Of a DNA stretch of 64,000 bases, positions 27,900 through 36,463 are shown piece after piece. Source of the stretch: Flexithrix dorotheae DSM 6795 (lineage in GTDB: Bacteria; Bacteroidota; Bacteroidia; Cytophagales; Flammeovirgaceae); the NCBI RefSeq assembly GCF_000379765.1, contig NZ_KB903430.1, positions 94,807 through 158,806 of the forward strand, read 5' to 3'. Numbering within the stretch: position 1 is the first letter of the stretch; each line of letters starts with the position of its first letter. The position numbers and the translations under genes are program-made. Under the pieces are notes generated by a model that searched no databases, was not told where the DNA came from, and worked only from the letters and a program-made list of their open reading frames with translations.

Positions 27900-29042
27900 T
27901 CAAAGGAAATCAAGCTGAAATATCCTTTCCGATTGTTTCCTATTCAGCCTTTTAGGCGTCATTTTCATCAACTGATTTCTCATAAAAATAGCCAGTGGAT
28001 TTTCCCAATGTGCTATTTTTCCCAATGTCCAGCTTGTTTTTACTACCTCGTGCGCCTTGGGTTTCCTTAATTTTTGGTATTTGGCAAACGCCTCATCCCA
28101 TTCATATTGCTGCATACATTCGGATAGTACATAAGCATCTTCAATAGCCTGACAAGCTCCCTGCCCCATATTTGGAGTAGTTGCATGAGCAGCATCTCCC
28201 AAAAGACAGACTTTGCCCTTGTACCAGTTTTTTATCGGAGATAAATCGGAAATTTCAGCTGCATGAATTTTATAAAAGGGGGTAGTTTCAATAATATTCC
28301 TGATTATCGGATGATAACTTTTAAAATATTCAGCCAGCCTTTCCATAGCATAATCAGATTTTTCAGTTTTCAAAGTCTTCAAAGCATACCAATAAACTTT
28401 TTGAGGGGCAATTTGAACGAAGCCAAATCGATCTCCTTTTCCCCAGGCTTCATTTAACTCATTTTGATATTGCTCAGGAAGTTCGAAATCTGTTACACCC
28501 CGCCAGCAAACCTGAAATGCATTCCGTGTTTTATTTTCCGCAAAAAGGGAATTTCTCACCACGGAATTCAACCCATCGGCACCTAATAAATAATCGCTGT
28601 AAGTACTTTCACCATTGTTAAATCTCAGCTTAAAACCCGTTGGATTTTCCTCTACACTGGAAAGTTCATACCCCGTTTTAATAATTTTCTTATCCAGATG
28701 ATTCAATAAAATATCTTGCAGTTTTCCCCTGTGAATGGCGATATTCTGTACTTTGTGTTTTCTTTCAAAATACGACAAATCAATGCTTGAAATTGGTTTT
28801 AAACTGGCTCTGGTGATGTGCATAGCAGAAATGGGATTTCCACAAGATGCAATTTCTTCTCTTAACCCCAGCTTTTCAAAAACCTGCATGGCATTATTGG
28901 CCAAAATTATCCCTGCCCCAACTGTTTTGAATGCCTTGGCCTGTTCAAATATTCTGATTTGTATTTCCTTTTGGGAAAGCGCAATGGCAGTGGTTAATCC
29001 ACCAATTCCTGCTCCTATGATGTCAATCGACTTAGTTTTCAT
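27900..29042 (-). CDS. FAD-dependent aromatic-ring-type monooxygenase
   Basis: 380 residues, cytoplasmic. The FAD-binding Rossmann motif is at the N-terminus (IIGAGIGGLTTAIALSQ), and the second FAD motif GDAAHATTPNMGQGACQAIEDAY lies at about 280-302. This is the p-hydroxybenzoate hydroxylase-like group A flavoprotein family, which uses NAD(P)H and oxygen to hydroxylate small substrates. Related enzymes also inactivate tetracyclines or make antibiotics, so the substrate is open. All key motifs are intact. Confidence 0.88.
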   Translation of the reverse strand: MKTKSIDIIGAGIGGLTTAIALSQKEIQIRIFEQAKAFKTVGAGIILANNAMQVFEKLGLREEIASCGNPISAMHITRASLKPISSIDLSYFERKHKVQNIAIHRGKLQDILLNHLDKKIIKTGYELSSVEENPTGFKLRFNNGESTYSDYLLGADGLNSVVRNSLFAENKTRNAFQVCWRGVTDFELPEQYQNELNEAWGKGDRFGFVQIAPQKVYWYALKTLKTEKSDYAMERLAEYFKSYHPIIRNIIETTPFYKIHAAEISDLSPIKNWYKGKVCLLGDAAHATTPNMGQGACQAIEDAYVLSECMQQYEWDEAFAKYQKLRKPKAHEVVKTSWTLGKIAHWENPLAIFMRNQLMKMTPKRLNRKQSERIFQLDFL

Positions 29043-29227
29043 TTTCAGGTTTTCAATTTTATTTCATTAAAAATAATGGCCTTATAAATTGATCAGGCTT
29101 TTCCTCCAGTGATTAATTTAATTAGACGAAACCCCTAACTCATATCCAATGTAAAATATGGTGAAAGGTGGCAATTCATGCTGAGCATTACCAGCATTAA
29201 CAATGAAGACCCGTTCAGGTAATAATA

Positions 29228-29896
29228 CTACCTTTCCCCTTTTTGCATAGAGGGAAGACGGCTTTTTATGAATTTGAATTGCCCATTATGATTAGATTCG
29301 TGTTCACAAACATGAAACCATTTGCAATAATTATTGGTAGGCCCCCAGAACCAGTCCTGGTCTACTTCCATCAACCAGTTGTCATCCCTATTGGCTAACT
29401 CTTTTAAAGTTTGCGCCCTTACATCACTCAGCTTTTGGAGATAAAAGTCTAAATCATTTCCCTTAATGCTTTTTCGGGCCTCCTCTCCAAGAGCAGACGC
29501 CATATTCCAGTCCCTGACATCCTTTTTGTCCCATTCGCCCCATTTTCTACCTTCAAAAGTATGAATTTGATAAAACCGCTCAGTAGCTGCCAAATGCCAC
29601 AACATGGCTCCAATTGAATTTGCTTTTTCATCAATCAGATAATCCAAATCTTCCACACTCATACCTTTCACCGGACCCAAGATCACCATTCTCATCCAAT
29701 TCAGCATGGAAACCAAAGTACCTATTTGAGGGCTGAATCCTTCCCTGGGGCCAAAAACATTGATTTCTTCCTCACTTAAAGTGGATTGAGAAATGCCAGG
29801 TTGGGGCATAGTCAACAAGCCACCTGTACCAAAGGCAAATAAGGAAGACTTTTTAATAAAGTTTCTTCGCTCATTAATAGTTTTTTGATTTTCCAT
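29228..29896 (-). CDS. Tat-exported DinB-like four-helix protein
   Basis: 222 residues. An RRNFIKKSSLFAFGTGG stretch is a Tat signal ending near GISQ (residue 37). The mature part is a DinB/YfiT-like bundle: MLWHLAATERFYQIHTFEG holds the first metal-site His, and CEHESNHNGQFKFIKSRL holds the C-terminal His pair position. DinB proteins bind divalent metal and some act as thiol transferases. Those usually work in the cytoplasm; export here is unusual. Neighbouring genes give no clue to its role. Confidence 0.8.
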   Translation of the reverse strand: MENQKTINERRNFIKKSSLFAFGTGGLLTMPQPGISQSTLSEEEINVFGPREGFSPQIGTLVSMLNWMRMVILGPVKGMSVEDLDYLIDEKANSIGAMLWHLAATERFYQIHTFEGRKWGEWDKKDVRDWNMASALGEEARKSIKGNDLDFYLQKLSDVRAQTLKELANRDDNWLMEVDQDWFWGPTNNYCKWFHVCEHESNHNGQFKFIKSRLPSMQKGER

Positions 29897-29975
29897 GTGA
29901 TTGATAATAGTTTAAAAAAAATGATACTTTTTACTCAATTGGGACATTCAGTAAAGATAGAGATTTTATTCGCAT

Positions 29976-30824
29976 TCACTTGCCAGGTTTCATTATTCCC
30001 ATTTGTTCCAAAGCCCTAAAAGTAATTTCTTTTCTAACCTTCGGAAAATCATTCATATCAAACTCTTTTCCCGGCTCCACATTGGTCGCAAAAAACCATG
30101 TATTATTTTCCAGTTCAATATAACCCACAAACCATCCATTATCCTTTCCTTCACTTATTGACCAGCCCGTTTTCCCACTGAGTTTGTATTCCTCATTTTC
30201 TTCCATTACCATCATGTCTTTCATAATTTCTTTTGTTCGTGGAGCAATTGGAAGCTCCGGTTGGTAAAATCTTTTAAGGAAGTCAATTTGTTGGAATTGG
30301 GTAATACGTGATGTTCCTTCCAGCCAGAACATATCTATATTTTCTGCATGCACTTGGATATTGCCATAGCTGAATTTATTCAAATACTCATTCATTCTTC
30401 CTGCTCCAATTTTCCTAGCTACTTCCTGGTAACAGGGGACACAGGAAAAGTGAAATGCCTCCTTAAAAATTAAATCCTGTTCCCAACTTTTTAACCATCT
30501 TTTTTCCCCATTCCATTTAAAAAGCGTGCTGTCATTTTCAACCACTCCGGTTTCCAGGGCAATAATGGAGTTGGCTATTTTAAAGGTAGAAGCTGGTAAA
30601 TTCCCTTTATTTGCCCAGTCAAAATCATTGGAATAATACTGGTCATGATTAAGATCGTAAATTAAAATGGAGCCATTTACCCCAGCGGTGTCAATAATTT
30701 TCTGGAAGGATAATGCTGTGATTTCCCTTTCAAGTTTTACTTCTTCCTTGGCTTCTGAAGCACTTTGTTTCCCCTGACAGGAAAATAGAAATACCCATAC
30801 AGCAATTAGGAGATATGTTTTCAT
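29976..30824 (-). CDS. Class D (OXA-type) beta-lactamase lipoprotein
   Basis: 282 residues from ATG 30824; this start supplies a lipoprotein signal with lipobox FLFSC, while the longer frame is an artefact running into the upstream gene. All class D motifs are in order: STFK at 79-82 (nucleophile Ser79, carbamylatable Lys82), SCV at 127-129, YGN at 153-155, a W at 167 in FWLEG, and KTG at 218-220. It should hydrolyse penicillins and related beta-lactams in the periplasm. The gene sits in ordinary chromosomal context with no adjacent regulator or integron. Spectrum cannot be predicted. Confidence 0.92.
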   Translation of the reverse strand: MKTYLLIAVWVFLFSCQGKQSASEAKEEVKLEREITALSFQKIIDTAGVNGSILIYDLNHDQYYSNDFDWANKGNLPASTFKIANSIIALETGVVENDSTLFKWNGEKRWLKSWEQDLIFKEAFHFSCVPCYQEVARKIGAGRMNEYLNKFSYGNIQVHAENIDMFWLEGTSRITQFQQIDFLKRFYQPELPIAPRTKEIMKDMMVMEENEEYKLSGKTGWSISEGKDNGWFVGYIELENNTWFFATNVEPGKEFDMNDFPKVRKEITFRALEQMGIMKPGK

Positions 30825-30855
30825 GGATGATGATTGACTGATTGAAATTTGAATA

Positions 30856-31233
30856 TTAGGAATGTGAAAGTACACCATTTTGAAAAATTCCCTGTATTTC
30901 TTTTGGGATTGGGAAGGTTTTTAGTGGAGGTACATTTGCTCCCCCAGGGTTACCTACCGGAACTTTCCCTACAAAGGATTTTACACCCCCCACCAACAAT
31001 CTGGGAATTTGCCCAATAACTTCCTTCAGACGCTTAATTTTGATCCCAAAAATCAGCATTTTCCAATGTACAAAAGAATGGGCAAAAGGATATCGCTGCC
31101 CGATAATATGTGCCCGCTCCAAATGATTCCAGGCATTTTGCAAATGGCCCTGGGAAAATTCTAATCTATATTTTTCTAATTCTTTTTCAAAAAAGGGTGT
31201 CAGGCCTTTTGGCATGGAAATGTAAAATTTCAT
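30856..31233 (-). CDS. DUF3703 family protein
   Basis: 125 residues, cytoplasmic. The family hallmarks are present: a helical start, NAWNHLERAHIIGQRYPFAHSFVHWKML, the basic IKIKRLKEVIGQIPRLL and the C-terminal VPVGNPGGANVPPLKTFPIP. The family is widespread and often found next to metal-resistance or membrane genes, but its function is not known. Here it lies about 30 bases upstream of the beta-lactamase start in the same orientation, so the two could be co-transcribed. Confidence 0.88.
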   Translation of the reverse strand: MKFYISMPKGLTPFFEKELEKYRLEFSQGHLQNAWNHLERAHIIGQRYPFAHSFVHWKMLIFGIKIKRLKEVIGQIPRLLVGGVKSFVGKVPVGNPGGANVPPLKTFPIPKEIQGIFQNGVLSHS

Positions 31234-31269
31234 TGGCGAGTCATTTAAGTTTTTAGTTCGGTTTAAATA

Positions 31270-31411
31270 TGGATTTCAAATCCTATGATCAAAGTTCGAC
31301 ATTGCAAATGTCGAACAGCTTTCTGCTGCTTTTGTAAGGTAGTAATATTTTAATTAGCTCTTCGGAATTTGCAAATCCGAAGCCTATCGCAGGATTTGTA
31401 ATCCAGTCTCA
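31270..31411. repeat. RAYT-flanking palindromic repeat, downstream copy
   Basis: A 142-base element about 96% identical to the copy at 31957-32100 and in the same orientation. Its ends form an imperfect inverted repeat (ggatttcaaatcc near 31271, ggatttgtaatcc near 31392). Inside are two palindromes: 31294-31316 (10-base perfect arms gttcgacatt/aatgtcgaac) and 31360-31382 (cttcgga/tccgaag). The last three bases include the stop codon of the transposase gene. It has the structure of a REP pair (BIME) served by the adjacent RAYT. Confidence 0.85.
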
Positions 31412-31939
31412 ATCAAAACTACTTAATTCGAGTCTTCCTTTTCGAATACCATAAAAATCTCCAGCGCTACTTAAAAGATACTCTTCCTCTTTTTCCACTA
31501 TTCCCGCTCTCACTGGGTTCATATGAATATATTCTACTTTAGTTAATAAAAAGTTTTTACTGACCACTTCTTCCCCATGATAACCCTCCTGCCAAAACCA
31601 TATCCTGTCCTGATATTTTAAAACCCTCACAAGCCATTTTTTCCGGCTTTCCTGGGGATTGCTTTCAATTGCCTTAAAAATTTTTTTTGAGGTGAATTTT
31701 TTAAAATCTCTGATGATATCACTTAGATTTTTATTTTTTGCTCTGACAATCAGATGACAATGATTACTCATAATAACCCATGCATAAATTTCTAGGCCTT
31801 TATCCTTTTGACAAAACCTCAAACTTTCTAAAAGCAAGGCAACATAGTCTGACCTTGTAAAAACATCTACCCACTGATGAACCGTAAAGATAACAAAATG
31901 CATTGCCCCCTGATCTCTAATCACATAAGAATGTCCCAT
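31409..31939 (-). CDS. REP-associated tyrosine transposase (RAYT, Y1 HUH family)
   Basis: 176 residues from ATG 31939; a TTG nine codons upstream lies inside the flanking repeat and is a less likely start. The HUH motif HCHLIV follows AWVIMSN, and the catalytic Tyr is in YIHMNPVRAG. TVHQWVDVFTR and WFWQEGYHGEEV also fit the family. RAYTs are single-copy domesticated relatives of IS200/IS605 transposases that cleave and spread REP palindromes. The gene is bracketed by two nearly identical palindromic repeats, one ending exactly at its stop codon. The protein looks intact. Confidence 0.9.
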   Translation of the reverse strand: MGHSYVIRDQGAMHFVIFTVHQWVDVFTRSDYVALLLESLRFCQKDKGLEIYAWVIMSNHCHLIVRAKNKNLSDIIRDFKKFTSKKIFKAIESNPQESRKKWLVRVLKYQDRIWFWQEGYHGEEVVSKNFLLTKVEYIHMNPVRAGIVEKEEEYLLSSAGDFYGIRKGRLELSSFD

Positions 31940-31956
31940 TTCTGAAAATTTAAAAG

Positions 31957-32100
31957 TGGATTTCAAATCCTATGATCAAAGTTCGACATTGCAAATGTCG
32001 AACAGCTTTCTGTTGCTTTTGTAAGATAGTAATATTTTTAATTTGCTCTTCGGAATTTGCAATTCCGAAGCCCTATCGCAGGATTTGTAATCCAGTCTCA
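31957..32100. repeat. RAYT-flanking palindromic repeat, upstream copy
   Basis: A 144-base direct repeat of 31270-31411, differing by about four substitutions and two single-base indels. Palindromes lie at 31981-32003 (gttcgacatt/aatgtcgaac, loop gca) and 32048-32070 (cttcggaatt/aattccgaag, loop tgc); both are perfect here. The terminal inverted repeat is also kept. Confidence 0.85.
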
Positions 32101-32129
32101 CTTTGAAAAAGTAACCTTAAAAAGCCCTA

Positions 32130-32930
32130 CTAATGCCCACCTTCACAACTTTTCAAAATAAAATCAACAATAGGTTGAGGATTTTTCAGACTGTGTGGAT
32201 GGTGGCCTACTCCCTTTTTTATAATCTCCTGATACGATCCTCCGGCTTTTTCAAACTTTGCCTTAATTAGCGCAGAGTTTTCGGTATAGGGCACTACTTT
32301 ATCTGCATCTCCGCAAACATGAAGCACAGGAATACCTGCTTCAATCACAGCTTCACAGGTATAAATGGGAATTCCCCTGAAATCCTTCACAGATTCCTCA
32401 TCCAGGCCATAAGCTTTTAAACAAGTTGCCCAGGCCTGACTGTTTCCTTCTCCTTTAAATAATCCCCCCGGCCAGCTTTTGATATCACAAACCGGTGCAT
32501 CCGCATAAATGCAAAATACTTTTTCCGTATTTTCCGCTGCCCAATTGTATACAATCAAACCTCCCCGACTCAGCCCTTCCAAAACCACTTTATTATGGAG
32601 TTTATACTTTTTTACACAAAATTTATAAAACTCATTCCATAGCTCTACAGCTTCCTGATTCCCAAACATATCGGCCACATCCACATAAACTACATGAAAA
32701 CCCTGTTCCAGCAATGCCTGATCTACCTGAGGTTCATGACCCCAAAACCTTGCCCGCCAAATCCATAATCCTTCCTTATTTTTCTCTTTTGGAAAAACAA
32801 TTTTAGCTTCATGCCCCTTAAAAGTGAATTCCTTTACTTTGAAATCGGGGAATATTTTATCCTGACCGAAAACAGGAATATTAATCATAAACAGGAACAA
32901 AATCAGCGTGGCTTTTAGATGAATTTTCAT
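32130..32930 (-). CDS. Secreted alpha/beta hydrolase
   Basis: 266 residues with a signal peptide ending PVFGQ. The alpha/beta-hydrolase triad is visible: nucleophile Ser in GLSRGGLIVYNW, Asp in HVCGDADKVVPY and His in GVGHHPHSL. An oxyanion-hole region WIWRARFWGHEPQ comes early. Related proteins are esterases or lipases that often accompany glycan degradation genes, for instance removing acetyl or other ester groups; the substrate here is not known. It lies just beyond the RAYT repeat on the same strand. Confidence 0.82.
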   Translation of the reverse strand: MKIHLKATLILFLFMINIPVFGQDKIFPDFKVKEFTFKGHEAKIVFPKEKNKEGLWIWRARFWGHEPQVDQALLEQGFHVVYVDVADMFGNQEAVELWNEFYKFCVKKYKLHNKVVLEGLSRGGLIVYNWAAENTEKVFCIYADAPVCDIKSWPGGLFKGEGNSQAWATCLKAYGLDEESVKDFRGIPIYTCEAVIEAGIPVLHVCGDADKVVPYTENSALIKAKFEKAGGSYQEIIKKGVGHHPHSLKNPQPIVDFILKSCEGGH

Positions 32931-33304
32931 AAATCAGACATTTTTCCAAAATAAACCTCAAAACGCTATTCGGCTTTACTGAAGTTCAAAAAAAAATGAA
33001 TATAAGTCAGGGAATTGAGTAATGCAAAAGGTTAGTAAAGCATTCTTGTTTCCCAACACCCATGGCTTTTAATATGCTACCGGAGATTTTCTCAATGTAA
33101 TTAATGAAGATTGTCCCAGCAGGGTCTCTTCACGGAGAAGACCCTGCTAAGAAAAGAATTTTTAAAGAGAACATTGCGAATTGCTGATGTCTCCCTATTT
33201 TGTAAGGATAGTCTCTGCATGTCGTACCAGTTGGTTAAATCCATCTACATCATTTTTGGAATTGTGGTTTTCCAAATAGAAATTTAAAGAAAAACTAACT
33301 CCAG
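32931..33304. other. Intergenic region with hairpin and a possible gene remnant
   Basis: 374 bases between divergent genes. It holds a 10-base perfect hairpin at 33118-33148 and, on the minus strand, the tail of an open frame ending at TAG 33195-33197 that resembles an aminotransferase C-terminus. I see no other gene. Confidence 0.5.
33118..33148. repeat. Hairpin (inverted repeat)
   Basis: Arms agcagggtct (33118-33127) and agaccctgct (33139-33148) pair perfectly around an 11-base loop. No strong T-run follows on either strand, so it is not a standard terminator. Confidence 0.6.
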
Positions 33305-33314
33305 ATGACCGCAA
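33195..33314 (-). pseudogene. Possible C-terminal remnant of a class V aminotransferase
   Basis: Reading the minus strand from about 33314 gives LRSSGVSFSLNFYLENHNSK, then NDVDGFNQLVRHAETILTK and a TAG stop. The order RxSxxFYnT..eDVDxF is the typical last segment of class V aminotransferases and cysteine desulfurases. Only about 40 residues remain, and the upstream end is occupied by the start of the sialidase gene on the other strand. No start codon or catalytic part is present. The match is short, so this is tentative. Confidence 0.35.
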
Positions 33315-34501
33315 TACCATTCAGATTTTCATTTCAAATCCTTGCCATTTTAGGAATAATTCCATTTTTTATTTCCTGCACTAAAAATGAGCAACATGCT
33401 TTAGCGGAAACTTCTTCCATAGAAAAATCAGTCCTTTGGGAGAAAGGTAAAGGCAACTATAATAACTATAGAATTCCCTCTATCATCGTCACAAAAAAAG
33501 GAACTGTATTGGCATTTTGCGAAGGAAGAGAAGCCGGAGATTCGGGAGATATTGATATTCTGATGAAAAGCTCCAAAGACAATGGAAAAACCTGGAGTGA
33601 ATCAAAAGTAGTTTGGGGAGATGCACAAAATTCCTGTGGAAATCCCTGTCCTGTGGTAGATCAGGAAACTGGCAGAATCCTGCTGGTGGTAACCTGGAAT
33701 AACGGTAAGGATGATGAAGGCGAGATTATAAATAAGACTTCTTCTGCTCCAAGGAAGCCCTATTTACTTTATTCGGATGATGATGGTGAAAACTGGTCTG
33801 CACCTGTGGATATTTCAGCAACTACCAGGGAGGATTCCTGGGGCTGGTATGCCACCGGACCTGGAGTGGGTATTCAGATTAAAGACGGGAAATATAAAGG
33901 TCGTTTGGTTATCCCGGCCAATCATAGTTATGATGACCCGGAAGGAAACCTTCGGGGAGGTCCTTATGCTTATGGAGCGCATGTCCTTTATTCAGATGAC
34001 CATGGAAAGAATTGGACCAAAAGTGCATCAATCCAACCGGGCTGTAATGAAAGCCAGGTTACAGCGCTTTCAGATGGCACTTTGCTCATGAATATGCGAT
34101 CATACAATGATCAATATTCCAGGGCCATTAGCACCAGTACAGATGGAGGTGAAACCTGGTCAGCTATCCAACACGACTACCAACTGGTAGAGTCAAAAGT
34201 TCAGGCCAGTATTTTGGAATATGGTGATTTTGAAGGTAGAAACCTGCATCTGTTTGTAAATCCGGCTGTTCCAAAAGGCAGAACTCATCTTACCTTAAAA
34301 GCAAGTTTTGATGATTGCAAGACCTGGACTAACAGTAAATTGGTGTATGCGGGTCCATCCGCCTATTCCTGCCTTACCCGCCTTCCCAACGGAAATGTGG
34401 GACTCTTCCTGGAACATGGGGAAAAAAGCCCGTATGAATACATGACTTTTATATCATTTGACCCTAAAGAAATATTTTCTACCGGAGCATTAATGGATTA
34501 A
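33305..34501 (+). CDS. Exo-alpha-sialidase (neuraminidase) lipoprotein
   Basis: 398 residues with lipobox FISCT near residue 25. A YRIPSIIVTKKG motif (FRIP box) supplies the first arginine of the arginine triad. Asp-boxes SKDNGKTWS, SDDDGENWS, SDDHGKNWT and STDGGETWS mark the six-bladed propeller, and CNESQVTALSDG and CLTRLPNG carry further active-site positions. The enzyme would cleave terminal sialic acids (GH33) outside the cytoplasm. The gene ends inside the convergent gene at 34490, overlapping it by 12 bases. It opens the glycan-processing group 33-42 kb. Confidence 0.88.
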   Translation: MTAIPFRFSFQILAILGIIPFFISCTKNEQHALAETSSIEKSVLWEKGKGNYNNYRIPSIIVTKKGTVLAFCEGREAGDSGDIDILMKSSKDNGKTWSESKVVWGDAQNSCGNPCPVVDQETGRILLVVTWNNGKDDEGEIINKTSSAPRKPYLLYSDDDGENWSAPVDISATTREDSWGWYATGPGVGIQIKDGKYKGRLVIPANHSYDDPEGNLRGGPYAYGAHVLYSDDHGKNWTKSASIQPGCNESQVTALSDGTLLMNMRSYNDQYSRAISTSTDGGETWSAIQHDYQLVESKVQASILEYGDFEGRNLHLFVNPAVPKGRTHLTLKASFDDCKTWTNSKLVYAGPSAYSCLTRLPNGNVGLFLEHGEKSPYEYMTFISFDPKEIFSTGALMD

Positions 34502-36463
34502 ATCATTGGTATTCTCAGCAGAATATTCCCTTTTCATTTCCTCAAAATTAAGTAGCAGGGATGCTCCATTATGATGAAACTCAAGGGTTTTATCCTTTCG
34601 TTTGGCTTTAATATAAGGAGAATCATACCTAATATAGTTGGTATTCACTTTTTTACCATTAACAAAAAACTCATCTCCAAAACTCAATTTATAATTAGTA
34701 TCTTCAAAAGTATATGTCAGCTGAAGGTCCTTCGATTCGAACCCGACTTCATTTTCCATCACCTTTAAACAAAATTTTTCGAATGATGTATCCTCCTCTG
34801 CTGATCCGGCTACGGTAATCCAAAAAGATTGCTGACCCTGTTGTATTAAATCATCCGTTTTACTGTCTTTAAAGTGAAGTTCATTTGCTCCAATGAATGC
34901 ACAATAAGTATCTCCTTTTTTGCCCATTGCATAGTTTTTTGTAACCACCACCGAATCGAATAATTCTGTGGGGAAATAAGCATGGGTATAATGGAGTAAA
35001 TCCAATTCCATTAAACTTTTCTCCTTGGGTAGATTATAAATTGCCAGACTAACCCGTTTATCCTGGGCTACATGGGGAAAATGTCCATATCCCACCCAAT
35101 AGCTGGGAGATTTACTCGGATGATCCTCCTCCACTGCAGGATGTGTATGAAATATGCTAAAGGAATTCCCCACATTCATGCCGGCCACATGTTGCTGATC
35201 GGCATAGGTCCCCGGATGATGGTTTTGCACGGAATAGAGGGAATAATTTTTTGTCCTGTAGGTGTAGACATTTCCCTTCTGAATAGCCACCCCATTCGAT
35301 TGTGGATTAATCAATTTTACAATAAGAGGTTCCAGTCCAAACCATCTTAAAAGGGTAAAATCCATCATGGTAAAATCTTTGAGAAAATCATTGGAAAACA
35401 TCCTGTTTTCACGGATGAAATATAAAGAATTTTTCACAACCTCAGGATTGGAAAAGGCTTCCATCCCCCACTGCATCATCATACTTCGGTTGTCAGTCCC
35501 ATAATATCCAGCTTCCTTCAATTCTGAGATATCCAAACCATTACATTGCCTGATTTCCACCTCATTGGTATCTCTGGCAATTTCTGCAATTACCCTGGGA
35601 AGCTGGTATTTTTTGGTAGTCATCATGCCATACATCAATTGAGGTTTTATTTCCTTACCACTTCCCCAATAATAATCGGTAATCCCTCCAAATGTGGCCT
35701 CTTTTCCTCCCTGGCGATTATGCTTATAGGCTCTTCCACTGGCAGAAATAAACATGGTGTTGGTATTTTGGGCAGCCACATCATACATCAGCAAATCCAT
35801 AATGATCCTGGTTTTCTCCACAATTTCTTCATCTTGGGCAAAATCAATCAGGTTAATCATTCCCCCAATATCTTCCTTATAATAAACACTGGAATAATAT
35901 TCCGTAAAACCATAATTCCAGCGCATTTCCAACCAGTCCAGAATCCTGGTACGGGCCTTTTCCTGATGTTGTTTTCCGGTAAGCCCGCTGTTTCTAAATA
36001 CTGAATCCGGATACAACTGTCCGGTGAGATACTCTGCCGAAGCAAATAAAATCTGGTGATTTTCACTCCAATAACACATGGAATTTTCTCCCGGCTCATC
36101 CCACCAATACCTGAACCCAAAAAGTGTATGCTCAATTTTAACCCTGGTTTCAGAGGGAATCCTGTCTCCGAATTCATACAAAATTCTCAATAGGTTGACA
36201 TATCGAAAATCTGCTGTATCATATTGTTTATCGATAAACTCCAGCGTGTTATCCAGCCGGCTCCAATCTATAGTTTTCACATTGTTAACCAGATCATAAT
36301 AAATGGCATCCTGCTCAAGCTTTAGTTTTACTTCCGGTAGTCTTGGAGGAATTTTATAATTGGATATTCTTATAAAATCAATGATCAGCGTGATCACGAT
36401 CAAAGAAATGGCCAAAAGAAACAACCCTTTCAAACTAAAATAATTTCTTTTATTCATTTTCAT
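34490..36463 (-). CDS. Uncharacterised membrane-anchored toroid-like protein (possible polysaccharide lyase)
   Basis: 657 residues. One N-terminal membrane helix (LFLLAISLIVITLIIDFI) would anchor it facing the periplasm. The region about 60-400 is helical, with CYWSENHQILFASAEYLTGQ and WNYGFTEYYSSVYY; the rest is beta-rich with NHHPGTYADQQHVAGM. Helical toroid followed by beta sheets is the order seen in heparinase and alginate-lyase-like proteins, but no named family is certain. ENH and EYxSxxY motifs recur in the protein at 55727-57394. Its ATG overlaps the stop of the chromate transporter gene (ATGA), suggesting translational coupling. Function is unknown. Confidence 0.6.
   Translation of the reverse strand: MKMNKRNYFSLKGLFLLAISLIVITLIIDFIRISNYKIPPRLPEVKLKLEQDAIYYDLVNNVKTIDWSRLDNTLEFIDKQYDTADFRYVNLLRILYEFGDRIPSETRVKIEHTLFGFRYWWDEPGENSMCYWSENHQILFASAEYLTGQLYPDSVFRNSGLTGKQHQEKARTRILDWLEMRWNYGFTEYYSSVYYKEDIGGMINLIDFAQDEEIVEKTRIIMDLLMYDVAAQNTNTMFISASGRAYKHNRQGGKEATFGGITDYYWGSGKEIKPQLMYGMMTTKKYQLPRVIAEIARDTNEVEIRQCNGLDISELKEAGYYGTDNRSMMMQWGMEAFSNPEVVKNSLYFIRENRMFSNDFLKDFTMMDFTLLRWFGLEPLIVKLINPQSNGVAIQKGNVYTYRTKNYSLYSVQNHHPGTYADQQHVAGMNVGNSFSIFHTHPAVEEDHPSKSPSYWVGYGHFPHVAQDKRVSLAIYNLPKEKSLMELDLLHYTHAYFPTELFDSVVVTKNYAMGKKGDTYCAFIGANELHFKDSKTDDLIQQGQQSFWITVAGSAEEDTSFEKFCLKVMENEVGFESKDLQLTYTFEDTNYKLSFGDEFFVNGKKVNTNYIRYDSPYIKAKRKDKTLEFHHNGASLLLNFEEMKREYSAENTNDLIH

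Noticed and set aside
31270..32100. Insertion sequence or CRISPR interpretation of the paired repeats
   Set aside because: Only two copies, no regular spacers, and the gene between them is a RAYT, which does not form a conventional IS with target duplications.
32495..32806. 103-codon plus-strand frame in the hydrolase gene
   Set aside because: Antisense to an intact alpha/beta hydrolase with a complete triad.
34735..34755. tRNA-like T-loop string (gattcgaaccc)
   Set aside because: It lies inside a long protein-coding gene and no cloverleaf arms can be drawn around it.
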